Source: Fragum whitleyi (Eukaryota > Mollusca > Bivalvia > Cardiida > Cardiidae). Taken from it: a stretch of DNA of 64,000 nucleotides. The stretch is taken from NCBI GenBank assembly GCA_948146395.1, contig OX411552.1, positions 49,115,058-49,179,057 of the forward strand, written 5' to 3'. Position numbers and translations under genes: made by a program. Below are positions 1 through 11,749 of this stretch, piece by piece. The notes beneath the pieces were generated by a model. The model saw nothing but the letters and a program-made list of their open reading frames with translations, was not told the origin of the DNA and searched no databases. Each line of letters begins with the position of its first letter. Position 1 is the first letter of the stretch.

Positions 1-3000
1 TGATGGCTTATGGCTGGTTTATATGTTTCAGTTGGTTCTATCTCCCCACTTTTTTCCATCTTTAGGCGCCATGAATTGATTAAACAATGATCAATTCCAG
101 TTTGTTTTGCAACATGAGCAGTGCCATATTTCTTAGCTTCAGCCACTATTGCCCTCTTCTCTTCTGGATCATACTGACTTCTAAAGCTTGATGTGAATCG
201 TACATGCTTTAAAGCATTGTGGTTCCTTCGCATAAACTTAATTCTCCATGCTTGGGTAGCTGCAAACTTCTTGTTACCCTTATACAAGGACTGTGCAAAC
301 TTCTTAAACTGATCCAAAAACACATAACCATCTTTTTCTTGATGCTGTACAACCCATTCAACCAGTTTTTTCTCTGATTTTGTATCCAGAGATCTTGATT
401 GTCCTATTATAATTGGTCTTTTGGCCATGAATAATTGGTTTGGTTGTGATTCTTCTTCTTCTTCATCAGGAATGAAAACTTTCTTTACATTGTCAATATT
501 TAAATTCTCTAACTCTTTCTCATGACGCTTCATGAAATTTCTGATCCAGGCATAAGAAGCTTTGAAGTGAGACCTAGTTTCTTTATACACATCTTGACTT
601 ATTCTGCTTATCTCTTCATAAGAAATGCTTCCTTCTTTAGTATGCTCATCAAGAATAGTCTCTATAATTCTTTGTTCAAATTCAGGGACAATTCCCCTAG
701 CTGCATCGTTATCTCGACTGATCTTTATGGGAGCCAACTTAGTCTGTATAGGCTTTGGACCCTTACCAAATTTGATCTTTATCCCTTTCCAGAATGAATT
801 TTTCTGAGCTGATTTCTCCATCTTAATTCTCCATGCACATATAAGAGCAGGATCTATCCCAAGTTTTCTACCTACATGGCCCGTCCCCAACCTTTTGGCT
901 TCAGCTACAGCATGTCTTTTTTCTTCATCTGTGTAATTAGTTTTGAATTTTGACTTCCACTGGACATCTTTTAATACTCTATGTCTCCTCAGAAACAAAA
1001 CCATCCAGCCTTGTGAAGCAGAGAAATGCTTTGGACCGGAATGTAAAGTTTTGGCAAAATCCTTGAAGTCATCGGTGAACACATAACCTTCTTGTGCTTG
1101 TCTTTCAAGAGCCCACTCAACTAATTTTTTCTCTGTCTTTCTGTCGAAGGTTACAGAAGGCCCTATCACAACTGGTCTTTTTGATCCTACTGGTTTTGAT
1201 TCAGATGTAACATTCTCTGCTGGATCATCCTGGAAATCTATTTCCTTTAAAGCATTGTCAACTAATTCAGTTATTTTGTCTCGACTTAGATCATCTCCTA
1301 AACTCCCTGATGATGGACCAGGCTGATAATCATTTGTCTCTTCTATCAACACTTTTGAAACATTTTCAAGTTCTAAATCTCTGAGTTCTTCTTTATGTCT
1401 TTCCAAGAATATCTTAATCCATGAATAGCTAGCTTTAAATGTAGGTCTTGTTTCTTTGTAAACTGATTGACTTATTTGACTAATATCCTTATAATTAATA
1501 CTGCCTTCTTTTTGTTGGAATTCTTTCATCATGGAGATTATACGTTTTTCAAATTCTGGCACAACACCATGTAAAGCTTCGTTACTCTTAGCCATTGGAG
1601 TGCTTGACATGACAGGGGAACTTGATACTAATGGTGGACTAGGTGTTACTAATTCTGATGTCACTGTTGTTTGCGGTATTCCTTTATCATAAGGTGGGAG
1701 GAATAACTGACCTCTGTCAACAGCTAATCTCCAAGAATGAATAATCTTCTGATTGATTCCTGTGTGTTTACAGGCATAAGCCGTCCCAAACCTTCTAGCC
1801 ATAGCAACTGCTGTTACTTTTTCTTCATTTGTATACACAGTCTTAAACTTTGAACAGAATCTAATGTCTTTTATTGCACGATTTCTTCTAATGAACTTTT
1901 TCATCCATGCCTGTGTAGCACCAAATGGTTTAGTTCCTACATATAAAGACCTTGCATAATCCTTGAAGTCATCCGTGAATACATAACCATCTCTTGCATT
2001 TCTTTCTAAAACCCATTGCACAATTTTACGTTCAGATTTTGCATCAAAACTTTTTGATTGTCCAATTATAATTGGTCTTTTACCAAAAGGAGTAATAACA
2101 CTTCCTGTATTTTTATTGTGTTCATTAGGTGTACTTATTGTTTGATCAGTATCCTCAGAAAATGAGCCAACGTCTTCATAAGAGTTATCCTCTTCACCAT
2201 CATCAAATCCTCCTAACACTTCCTCATTAATCATCCTTTCTTCACTATCAGGAACACTCTCTAACACCTTATCATTACCCAAACCATCAAGGTCATCTTG
2301 CTCTTCATCCGGATTAACTAAATCCTCAAGTGATACAACCTCCTTCTTCAACAAAGCTCTATTTGACCCACTATCAGTTTCATCCCTAGCTTCATTTTCA
2401 ACGGAGAACTGAGTACCTTGAAGCACAGACATATTTCTTTTCAGGAAGTTTTCTAGCCAGGTTTTGGATGCAGTAAAATTTGGATTTGTTTGTCTATACA
2501 CATTGAGAGCACATTTTTTCATACTGTTTAAATCAACCTGACCTTTGAGTTGTTGTTGTTGCACAACCCATCGGACAATTGATAAATCTGCATCATGATT
2601 CACTTGTTTCCCTGGTTTTTGGTTATGCTTTAATCCAAACAATGTCATCCATTTCAGTATATCAGCCAGAGGAATATTGCGTTGACATGCAACCGTTGTT
2701 GTACCAAACCTCTTAGCTTCTCTAGCAATAGTCTCCTGTTCTTCTAAAGTATAATTAGATTTACTGGCCTGAGGTTTGTGACCAGTTTCTGTTCCCTCCT
2801 CTTCATCATCGCTCACCATCACCACAACATTCGGGGTTATGTTGGATGGTAACTTCTTTATGTTAACCATTGGTGACATCAGGCGGTGTAGAATGCTCAT
2901 GGAAGATGAGTCTTTTTGGTTACTGGTTTTTGGGGAACTGCTCGTCTGTGGTGGTCCTGTGAAATACAGAGGTACTTTAGTCAAACCTCTTTAAAGAATA

Positions 3001-6000
3001 ACAACACTGAGAAGTTTCTAACTGCTCCAAATATAAAGAAGTTGCAAGACAACAAGGAGAGATTGTGTGGGTGGGAATTTGTTTAAGCTTTTTTCAATTG
3101 GTGACTATATATTGAGGGGTATGTATTTATAGGCACTTACAGAATTTTTTCACTGACCCTTCAATATTAGAAATGTTCAAATTGAAAGAGATTAAATATA
3201 ATTTGTGGCAAAATCGATACAATTTGTACCAAATAGAGAACATTATCTAACATTTTTTCATCTTTTGCAAATGAATTCCAAAGCTTTATTCCTCCAAGTA
3301 CTAGAAAGCCATGAATGGCTTGAGTCCCTCCACAGGCTTGAAATTCTTGTAATAGCAAACAAAAGTTTTGACTAGATTTTTAGATATTTTGGGGAACTAC
3401 TGATTTTCAAGGTTTTCAATATATAACATATACAAAAATGACCTCCGCCCAAAAAAGAAATATTTTTCATCCAATGACAATAATTTTCGGCTGCATGATA
3501 ATGGGTCACCCAAGGATACTACCCATGAAGTTTGATTGATATCCAACATACATTCTGTGAAAATGATTTTCAAAGTTTACATTTTACATTATAACAAATT
3601 GAGAAATTACCTCTGCCCATAAAATATGTATTTCATATCTGATCACAATAATTTTTGGTAGACTTATAAAGGGTCACTCAAGGATAATTCCAGTGAAATT
3701 TGGTTGATATCCATCGGTTATGTTCTGAGGAAACGATTTTCAAAGTTTCCACTATATATCATATGGAGAAATGACCTCCGCCCATATTTTTCATCCAATG
3801 ACAATCATTTTTTGTAAACTGATAAAGAGTCACTCAAGGATCATTCAAGTGAAATTTGGTTGATTTCCATCTGTTACATTCTGAGAAAACGATTTTCAAA
3901 GTTTCCACTATATAACATCTAGAGAAATGACCTCTGCCCATTAAATACATCTTTTTCATCAGATCACAATAATATTTGGTAGACTGATAAAGGTTCACTC
4001 AAGTAGCATTCATGTAAAATTTGGTTGATATCCATCACTTACGTTCTGAGGAAATGATTTTCAAAGTTTCCACTATATAACATATAGAGAAATGACCTTC
4101 GCCCATAAAATACATATTTTTCATCCTATCATAATAATTTTTTTATAGACTGATAAAGGGTCACCCAAGGATCATTCATGTAATCTATCAATTAGAATCT
4201 GAGGAATCTTACTTTTTACCATATTTGGAAATAAGCCACGCCCATTAAATCCATGTTTATCATTGGATCAAAATTTCTTGAACAATTTTGAAAGAGGGTC
4301 ACCCAAGGATCATTCCTGTGAAGTTTGGTTGAAATTCATCCAGCAGTTTCTAAGGAGAAGATTTTTAAAGAAAAAGTTTACAACTGCATGCACGCACGGA
4401 CGGAAGGATGGACAGACTGATGCATGACAGAAACAACACCATGACAATAGCCCCAGTGGCCTTCGGTCAGTGGAGCTAAAAATGTAGATTGTGTGTAAAT
4501 TGTTTTTGTTATAATCACAAAATAACCATGCAAAAAGCCCGTCCAAAATCAATGATAGGCAGACACCAATGATAAATGAATCCATTTTCAAAACAATTCG
4601 AAACTAGATCTGTCAGAAGGCAGACTGATAACACACACAAGTGTTTTTAAGTTTTTAGACAATTTCCAATTTCTTCACCTTCATGACCCAAGGATCAAGG
4701 CAATAATTATATAAAGTTTCATGATTAAAGGTAACTTTGTTCTTGAGAAAGGATCTCAAAACTAACAACTAACAAATTCTACAGACAAATGGACTTTCGA
4801 CACGGAGAAACAAATATAACCCATCTACTTTGTAGGTGGGGGATATAAAAGAAAGTTTTATCTTGGAAGGGAATAGTGGTTTCAAGTGTTACTTTCCTCT
4901 ATTTTCCTGATGTTATATACACAAAGCATCTTCCTTTTTTGACACTTTGGCTTGTTTAACAAGAGAACAAGATTTTCTTACATTGCCTATCTGAGTTTTT
5001 TTATTGAGAAAAAATTAGTAAAATAATCACTTCAAAACTTTTCTAACTTCAACTAATTGGCTTCAGTGCCTTACTGTTCAGAAGAATAACATTTGTACTT
5101 GACCAAGTGCATGTATCCCCTATAGTTCCTTTTGTGTATGCATAAAATGTTTAGAATTAAGTATAAACTTCCTATCTCCATTAATATTATCTGCAAGTTT
5201 GAGAAAGAATTTTACTCAGTCAAGGTCTCTTTACTCTTTCAAGGGTTGATATAAAAGTTTCATCAGACTTACTTGCACTGGCATTTGTGCTTGGTGAGTT
5301 AGGAATGGTTTGTTGAAAAACATCAAAGTCCATTGGTTCAGACTTGATGGAAACACCTGCAAATGTGGCCTGGTCTACACCTATTCCTGAACTTCTTGAA
5401 CTACTTCTGGTTAGACTAGAATTTTGTGTGGTATCTTCAGAGTTACCAAACAAGCCCTCCCCTGACAGCTGTACTCCATTAGTACAGCTAGAATCTGGTT
5501 CTGTCTGGTTCAACTTCTCCTCTCTCAGATTAAGGTCCTGACTGTCAGGAGCCGCAGCACGCTGGATGAACTCCTGACACTGATTTCCTAGACTGGTCAC
5601 CCCAAATTCATTCGCCAGTCTAAGTAAATGGTTCACAACCCTTTCATTCAGCTGCAACTGACCTGAAAGATAACAATTATTATGATTAGAACTTCTGGCG
5701 GTTGTTTAAATAGATTTTACAGTCATATTATAAATGCTTATGCACGTAAAAATGGATTCCATGTACAGTCGAATCTGTGTACAGCAGCCAGTCAAGGGAG
5801 AGGGCCAAATTGGCTGCTGTACACAGATTGGCTGCTGTTCACAGTATCTGTAGGGCGGCCATTTTGTCGTACCACTTTTGTTTAGCTCATTACCAGATCA
5901 CAAAACTTTAGACTTCTCCAAATTCTAAGCAATTCCAAAGTTTCATTTTAAGTGTTTGTCATTAAAAGAATAAGGAATTATACCATTTAACATAAAAAAT

Positions 6001-9000
6001 AATGTGAAAACAAGTGAAATTCATCGAGAATTTCTCTTTTGCGTTTAGCCACAGTTTGGACCTGCATACGACCTACACCGAACTCATTAGCAATAATCCT
6101 GGAAGAACGTCCAGATTAAAGCATGCTTATCACTTTCACACAATACTCTAGGGAGAGGAACTTACGTTCAGAGAGCTACATTATGGCCAAAATTGATATC
6201 AAAAGCAGATTTTCGTCCATTTTTAAAGAGCTCAAGAAATGAGATAGCTAAATGTGTAAACAACCTGTAATGCTCAAGATTATTTTATCTAAAGAGGTCC
6301 GACAACAGAGAAATTCCATAACCTTTAATTAATTATCATCATTTAACCCTTTCCTGTTTTACAAAATTTTGGACCTGTCCAAATTCAAGGGTTTTGCAGA
6401 CGAAAATTTAAAGTAGATTTAATTTGAAAAATAAACATTCAGTAGGGTAGAAAAAAGTGTGTTAAAAGAAGAAATTGCTTGTTAGAAGCAATTTCTTCTT
6501 TTTTCACAATGTTTTTTCAATCATTAAATCACAGGCACATAAAAAGCAGGGATTAAACAGTAAAGGGTTAAGTAGATCAAATAAATAATAATGGCCAATT
6601 ACCGTCATTTAATCAACAACACGGGATTAAATTGATAATTGGTTGTTTATAACTTGTACATTACGATAAAGTGACTTCGGCTGTTTACTATAGTGCCACT
6701 AAGTGGTGATTATCAATTTTTTCAAACACGACTAATTAAGTCGCGTGTTTTGTCAGATGACCGTTGTATAGGTGTGATATACAGTTGGAATTAAACCAAT
6801 TAATGTGACCGCTGGCCGCATTTCAGGAGATCACGCTATTCACAGTGCAATTAAAGAAGGAATTTGCACGGGGGGAAATCGAGTGACCGCTGTCGGCAGA
6901 TTGGCCGCTGTGCATAGTTGGCCGCTGTGCATAGTTGGCCACTCACACAGATTTGACTGTATTTCTCACATCAGAACTATCATTAAAGCCTTTGTGTGCC
7001 TCCAGCTGCTATCACACATAGGTTTACACTCAGAGCTACAGATAGAGGGGGTATTTTGATTTCAAATGAAAATACAGTCAAACCTGTCTTAAGCAAGCAA
7101 CCAAAGGACATTCAGAAAGCACTTGCATAATACAGGTCAATTTCAGTGCATATGGTTCATTAAGGAACTCGGTGGCCGCTTGCTTGAGACAGGTTGCTTG
7201 CTGAATACAGGTGGCCGCTAAGACAGGTTTGACTGTCTTTCAAAAATACGTGCACAAATTCTATTTTGTGGATACTCATTGGAATTGTCTCATCAAGACT
7301 ATTCAAATGAATACCCACAACATAATGTTTTTACGGGAAATAAAGATTTTAGACTTGAGAAACTTCCTCTAATCTGTACCTCTCTTCACAATTATCCATC
7401 CATAATGACCCCATGATTGAAGATTCGGAGTCTGACTTGCCACCAACTGGTTTATGCTGTAGTCAGTGCCAAGTAAAACAAGAGCACTGCATGCAGCAGT
7501 GAATAATATGTTAGTGTCTTAAAATATCAATGTTATCTGGTCGAGGTTGGGAGAATTTGTACAGCCTCGTCATGATAAATTCTCACAGCCGAGACCAATT
7601 AACATTGATATTTCAAGAAACTGACAAGTTTTCTATTTATCATGCAATCATTTTTCACCGCTTAATCATAGTAAACCCTTAAAAATCAAAGAAGTTCATG
7701 TGAAAGTTTAGCAAATTGTTTCTAAAAATAGACAGCCTGATAACATGTCATGTTATAAGACAGGCAATATCAGGTCACTACAGGCGTCGTTGCATCATAA
7801 ATGACACTATGGGAGTCTGGGAGTCAAAAACTCATTTTTCAAGACAGGACTCCTTCATTTTTCAAGTTAGGCGTCCAATGGTCCCCTTTATCGAGTGAGA
7901 ATATATCTACATTAAATAAGCAGGGAAGTTTCCTTTCCAATCAAAATTTTAGATCTGTTCAATGCAAAGAATTTGCAGACACAACATGTTTATTCACACT
8001 GAAGTTATATGGTTCAAGTAACCCATTCACTAATTTTACTGACACAAAAGGGGAATGCTAGAAAAATGACAGAATTCACCAGTCATCGTGGTTAAAAATT
8101 TGATTGAGTTATCATTTTTTTGATTGACCTCAGCTGTTCCTTTTTAAAGATATAAACAAATTTTAAGTCGAAAGGTGAAGTCTTTGACTTGTAATTCATT
8201 CACATGCTTTTTGATTTCATACATATTTCACTATACCTGTGTAAAGATAGTTGATGAACATATTGACGGCAAACAGACTGACGTCCGGTGGTATAATGAT
8301 CTCCAGCTGGTCCCTCTCTCGATGTGGCGTCATGTCGAATTCCAGGGCCAAATCGTGAAGTGTCTTGCTGGCTGCACTCAACACAACCTTGTGTACCTGT
8401 ATAAATAAAGGATAACTGTTTGCCTCAGTGTAAGATCAATTTATCGTTCATTTATTGCACAACAAAAGCTATATTAACACTTGTGGTGGAGCTACAAGTG
8501 TAAATATAGCTTTAATGGTTCACCAAATGAAAGATAAACCAATGTTACACTGTAACAAACAATTATCCTCTATTCATTTCTAACAAAAATAGACAGAAGG
8601 TGAATATGAGTTGTTTGTGCAACATCTCTAAAATGCATTTCACTTCCTATGGTTAGGTTTAATCCTATTTATTTTAAGTTCTTACAACTTAGATTAATCC
8701 CTCTCGATTCTGCTTCCTGGAAAATTCACCAGTACTCATGCAAAATGTGTGGGCCAATGAAAGATCCAAAATTGAGAGCTGCTCACTCCCAGGAATCAAA
8801 CTCATGACTTTTTAGGTCAAGAGGCTAAAGCTCTACCTCTAGACCACGGACACCACACTTTTTTTTCCTATATGATTTTCATGGCAACCTGTTGAAGTAA
8901 TAACCAGATTAAAGTTCTGCTAAGATTACAGTTATATGAAGCAAAAGGAGAGCTTCATCTATAAAAACAACAGTGAATTTATCCTTTTGTTAATTCCAAT

Positions 9001-10387
9001 GGTTTGTTGCTGAAAATAATCCAGTGATAAATTTATCCTTTTTTTTTTCCCGTACAAACAGTCATATTGATTCTCCTTTGCTCTATGACAAACTGGAGGG
9101 CTATTCAAACAGTAAAACTACCTGTCCATTAATTTCCTCATTTGCTATCCAATCCTTTTAAAAATTGGCAAGAATATATCTATGCATTTGAGCCATTGTT
9201 TAGTACTAGTAGCTTGTTGAGTAGATTTCTACATTCCCGCCGTCAATGATGTTAGAACAAAACATATGTGGAGTGACAAGTGAAAATATCCATGGCTCAG
9301 CGCGAAACAGTTGTAACTCCCTATTTCAATCTTTCTTACAAGAAAAAGAAACTATCATTCTAGATCTTTAATGCAAAAACAAGACTTCATGTGAAATACT
9401 GGGACGCATTTCTTAAAAGCCCGTCATTTAGCATGTGCTTTCCATGCAATGTCATGGCGTCATCTGTTTATTTGCCTCCACATAGATTACGTCAAAAAGG
9501 GTATTCAAAGAACGAAAGCAATGTTTATTTTTTGGGTATTTTCACTGGTTTTGTGGTGATTTTATAACAATAATCTACCATTATTTCTATATAATCCATT
9601 GAAACTCAAAGCATAAAAGAAATTGAATTTTTGTTGGTCCCTAGAGCTGTATGATTTCTCATAACCTAGTGACCTGTTAACCTAGTAATAAGCATAACAA
9701 GTGTGGTGTCTGTGGTCTAGAGGTAGAGCATCTGCTACTTGACCCAAAGGTCTTGAGTTCAATTCCTGGAAGATGCTATCATTCTTGGTTCTTTCATTGG
9801 CCCACACATTTGGTGCTAGTACTAGTGAATATTCAAGGAAGCAGAATCGAGAGGAATTAATCTAAGTTGTAAGAACTATTTCCCAATCAAGCTTAAATAA
9901 ATAGGTAACCATAACAAGGGTAAATTAAGGTATCATGTGCGTTGACTGTAATACAGTCCTTCCCAAAGCATACCCAGGGTTTTAAGTGAAACAGGTTATG
10001 TAATGGCTCCAGGTGATCAACTTCATTAAAGAATTGAAGACTGTTTTAATCAGTCTTCAATTTTTTTCTGAAGTTAAGCCCCAAATAGTTAATTCATATC
10101 CAACATTTCTTAACCTTTTATCAGGGAGAAGCTTTCTCACGAAAAATAAAAATAGTGCTTAAATAGTCTACATTTTAAGCAGACACTCTCAAATATTAAG
10201 AAAGGACCTCTTTAAATCCAAATTATTGAGTCATTTGAACCCCTTTTTGTACAATGCAGACTAAAACACTGCATACCAATATCCTGGTGCTTCCGCAGCA
10301 GACCATGGCGTCACAAAATTGGCCTGATGCTCGCAGACCTTGTAGGCCTAGGCCAAGACATTGCAAGTACTCTGTGTCTGTTTTCAT
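1..10387 (-). CDS. BTB/POZ protein with an array of CENP-B/Tc5-type and Psq-like HTH modules (3' end outside window)
   Basis: Probable nuclear DNA-binding regulator that oligomerises through its BTB domain. Coding exons on the minus strand: 10387-10277 (start ATG 10387-10385, exon begins at 10402), 8396-8237, 5662-5273 and 2956-1, the last still open at the window edge. All junctions are GT-AG and phases agree (0, 1, 1); the third donor reads CAA|GTAAGT. Residues 1 to about 120 are a BTB domain, with the HK.VL.A.S core read across exons 1-2 and LYTG across exons 2-3. Residues about 125-285 are Ser- and acid-rich. From about 285 to 1205 come repeated helix-turn-helix modules: Tc5/CENP-B type near 340, 527, 686, 828, 977 and 1080 (e.g. 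EKKLVEWVVQHQEKDGYVF), and Psq-like near 287, 596, 895 and 1150 (EEKRAIVAEAKKYGTAHVA). Reading on in exon 3 past 5273 ends at a TGA at 5220, a possible short isoform. The BTB call is firm; the DNA target is unknown. Layout resembles insect Pipsqueak-group proteins, but orthology is not claimed. Confidence 0.85.
3400..4480 (-). mobile_element. Hairpin-started repeat with internal ~150-170 bp tandem units
   Basis: Lies in the third coding intron of the BTB gene. Read on the minus strand it begins with a hairpin at 4478-4449 (CCACTGACC-GAA-GGCCACTGG) preceded by TTTTA, then a GTCCATCC/GTCCGTGC-rich run at about 4420-4390. It continues with six or seven diverged tandem units whose gattttcaaag/t core starts at plus positions 3402, 3565, 3735, 3891, 4055, about 4204 and about 4357. 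No coding capacity. Same layout as the elements at 14851, 22396, 29303 and 35144. The far (3') end is not clear. Confidence 0.6.
4600..4845 (-). mobile_element. Short hairpin-started repeat of the same class
   Basis: Read on the minus strand it opens with a hairpin at 4840-4820 (CCCACCTACAAAGTAGATGGG), then a GTCCATTTGTCTGTAG run and one block of AT-rich spacer resembling one tandem unit. It adjoins the element at 3400-4480. Boundaries other than the hairpin are approximate. Confidence 0.4.
5220..5272 (-). CDS. Alternative read-through end of BTB exon 3
   Basis: If the donor at 5272-5271 is not used, the BTB reading frame continues for 17 more codons and stops at TGA 5222-5220. This would give a BTB-only protein of about 237 residues without the DNA-binding array. 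The donor itself is strong, so this is only a possible isoform. Confidence 0.2.
6011..6135 (-). pseudogene. Tigger/CENP-B-type transposase N-terminal HTH relic
   Basis: The minus-strand frame shows the typical start of a Tigger transposase HTH: KVISML, an in-frame TAA, then SSRIIANEFGVGRMQVQ and KRKREIL. The pattern S-S-R-x-I-A-x-E-F-G-V-G-x-x-Q-V is characteristic of the first helix-turn-helix of pogo/Tigger transposases, the family from which CENP-B derives. Only about 40 codons are readable and one stop interrupts them, so it is dead. Confidence 0.7.
6464..6503. repeat. Perfect hairpin inside the Tigger remnant
   Basis: A 17-bp stem, AAAAGAAGAAATTGCTT, with a 5-nt loop and its exact complement. 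Stable at DNA or RNA level; no function seen. Confidence 0.5.
7075..7235. mobile_element. 161-bp MITE with CAGTCAAACCTGTCTT termini
   Basis: Starts CAGTCAAACCTGTCTTA and ends in the inverse, TAAGACAGGTTTGACTG. The left flank is TA and the right flank TC, a worn TA target duplication. Internal GTGGCCGCTTGCTT and GTGGCCGCTAAGACAGG motifs resemble those near the Tigger remnant 100 bp away, so it is probably a Tigger-type MITE. It lies in a BTB gene intron. Confidence 0.7.
7509..7621. repeat. Foldback (hairpin) repeat
   Basis: Two ~45-bp arms around AAATATCAATGTTA (left from about 7518, right to about 7612) are imperfect inverse complements, with a short centre near 7565. Foldback MITE-like; no TSD identified. 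Confidence 0.45.
8455..8540. repeat. Foldback repeat with AAAGCTATATT arms
   Basis: The left arm AAAGCTATATTAACACTTG and right arm CAAGTGTAAATATAGCTTT form a hairpin. A related foldback with AAAAGCTATATTTTC arms is present just after the CUB/LDLa gene at 52197-52246, so this is a dispersed family. Confidence 0.5.
8651..8858 (-). mobile_element. tRNA-headed SINE (family A, copy 1)
   Basis: On the minus strand it begins with GTGGTGTCCGTGGTCTAGAG, an A-box-like head, followed by a B-box-like GAGTTTGATTCCTGG about 45 bp on. It ends in a tail holding TTCCAGGAAGCAGAATCGAG and AATCTAAGTTGTAAGAAC. Copies of the same unit occur at 9701-9906 (+) and 34215-34427 (-). Located in the first coding intron of the BTB gene. 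Confidence 0.75.
9701..9906 (+). mobile_element. tRNA-headed SINE (family A, copy 2)
   Basis: Same family as 8651-8858, in the opposite orientation and 0.85 kb away. Head GTGGTGTCTGTGGTCTAGAG, B-box region TTGAGTTCAATTCCTGG, tail AAGCAGAATCGAGAGG and AATCTAAGTTGTAAGAAC, ending AAATAAATAGG. The two copies could form a long RNA hairpin in the BTB pre-mRNA. Confidence 0.75.
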
Positions 10388-10402
10388 CTCACTTTGGCTT
10401 CC

Positions 10403-11200
10403 CTGAAAGCATAATAATCATATTAATTATTGCTGAACAATAGGTTTATTCTGTAGGTTAAAGGGCTGGTGTTATCCAACCAATTGTCCCTTTTTTCGAA
10501 AGCGATGATCCTTAGACCCTTCAGTCATAGTGTGAAAGTTTCACTAGAATCCAGTAATATTTGTGCACTCTATTGTGTAAACAAGACTGATGCACAAACA
10601 GACAGGAAACATGGGCGCTATAGCTCTTCTGATTAATTTGAGTGAAAATCTATAATCCACTATCAAAATACGAGAAAATTCCTTTTGCATGAAAACATAA
10701 AGGACTCTCTCATGTATGGTATGGTAATTTTTTCAGCCATTACAGATGTTGCTAAAAATTCTATTATATGAGACCCAATCTCCGAAAGAAAATTCTCAGA
10801 TCTCCCTATATGTGACAATTATGAATATTAAACTCCTGTAGGCGAACATTGTAAAGGTTGTAGGGCTAATTTTGGGTGAGATATTTAGAAATTCTCTCAT
10901 TTTCTGCCAGAAATCTCATTGAAACAGGCTTAGTGAAAGAAAAATCTCAAAGAAAAATGCAATTTAGTGAAGAATTTCATAAAATTTCTCCCTTAAAAAT
11001 CTTTATTTCTCATTAGATTTGACTAAATGAGATTTAAATTATATATATTATACTGCCTAGCTCCCCGTGGGTATTACTGTCAGGTATACCAGTTACATAA
11101 ATAATCAGGTACTTTACTCTGCACAGAGACTTCTCGGTGTCAGATGTAATTTTACCCCTCCGGAGACCATAAACATTTACTGTGATACTCAAGTAATCCC
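10403..11200. other. Upstream of BTB coding exon 1: no gene seen
   Basis: AT-rich sequence with only short chance reading frames. At about 10760-11045 there are repeated short runs around GAAATCTCA/GAGATTT, suggesting old repeat debris. No splice-bounded coding exon recognised. Confidence 0.5.
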
Positions 11201-11216
11201 TTGAAACACTTTCCTG

Positions 11217-11745
11217 TTGCTACTAGCATTATGCTCAGTTACCCTATTACCGGGGTACACCAATTACATCGGCAGTAAGAAATGTCGAATTTCAAATGAA
11301 GAAATACTTCAATGTTTCAAAATTTTAGTTGCACCCTTTTCTACAATAGTTCAACTAGGTTGGCCCTTGTTAGATCCCCCTAATTTAAAACCATCCATCA
11401 AAAATTTCACTTTTTCACAGACGAAAACAAGATTAAGATATGGTGGTTTATTTATTTATTTTGTTCAGCTTAAGTTAAGCAATGTTTGCAACAGAATATA
11501 TTATGAATTGCACCCAAATCAGTTTATAATCAGTTTATAATGTATAAAAAGTATATGAAAGGGTACGTAATTTGTGAACTTTGGAGGTTTTCGTAAAAAC
11601 ACCGGTAATTGGTACAAAAGTAGTTCCGGCAAATCTTTTGGGTGAAGTTATTTCCAACCGAAAGAATATTTTGGAATTGGATTTTCTTGAAAATAAAATT
11701 ACTGATTTTGATTAAAAAATGATTTGCCTATGAGATGACATAATA
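11217..11745 (+). repeat. Short copy of a dispersed repeat whose long copy is at 57045-58820
   Basis: The 5' part (from about 11230, with CAGTTACCCTATTACCGGGGTA and TCGAATTTCAAATG) matches 57052-57230. The 3' part (about 11690-11745, TTTTGATTAAAAAATGATTTGCCTA) matches 58770-58812. The long copy has about 1.5 kb in between; this one has about 0.3 kb, so it looks like an internally deleted derivative. No protein recognised in either. Confidence 0.55.
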
Positions 11746-11749
11746 GACA

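Larger units (their letters stand above)
5766..6959. mobile_element. Pogo/Tigger-type DNA transposon remnant, TIR-flanked with TA duplication
   Basis: Inverted termini CAGTCGAATCTGTGT (5766-5780) and ACACAGATTTGACTG (6945-6959), each flanked by TA (5764-5765 and 6960-6961). Sub-terminal repeats of the type TTGGCCGCTGTGCATAG recur near both ends. It holds a decayed piece of transposase on the minus strand (separate entry). Length 1194 bp, too short for a full transposase, so an internally deleted copy. It sits in the intron between BTB exons 2 and 3. The TIR and TA target fit the Tc1/mariner-pogo superfamily. Confidence 0.8.
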
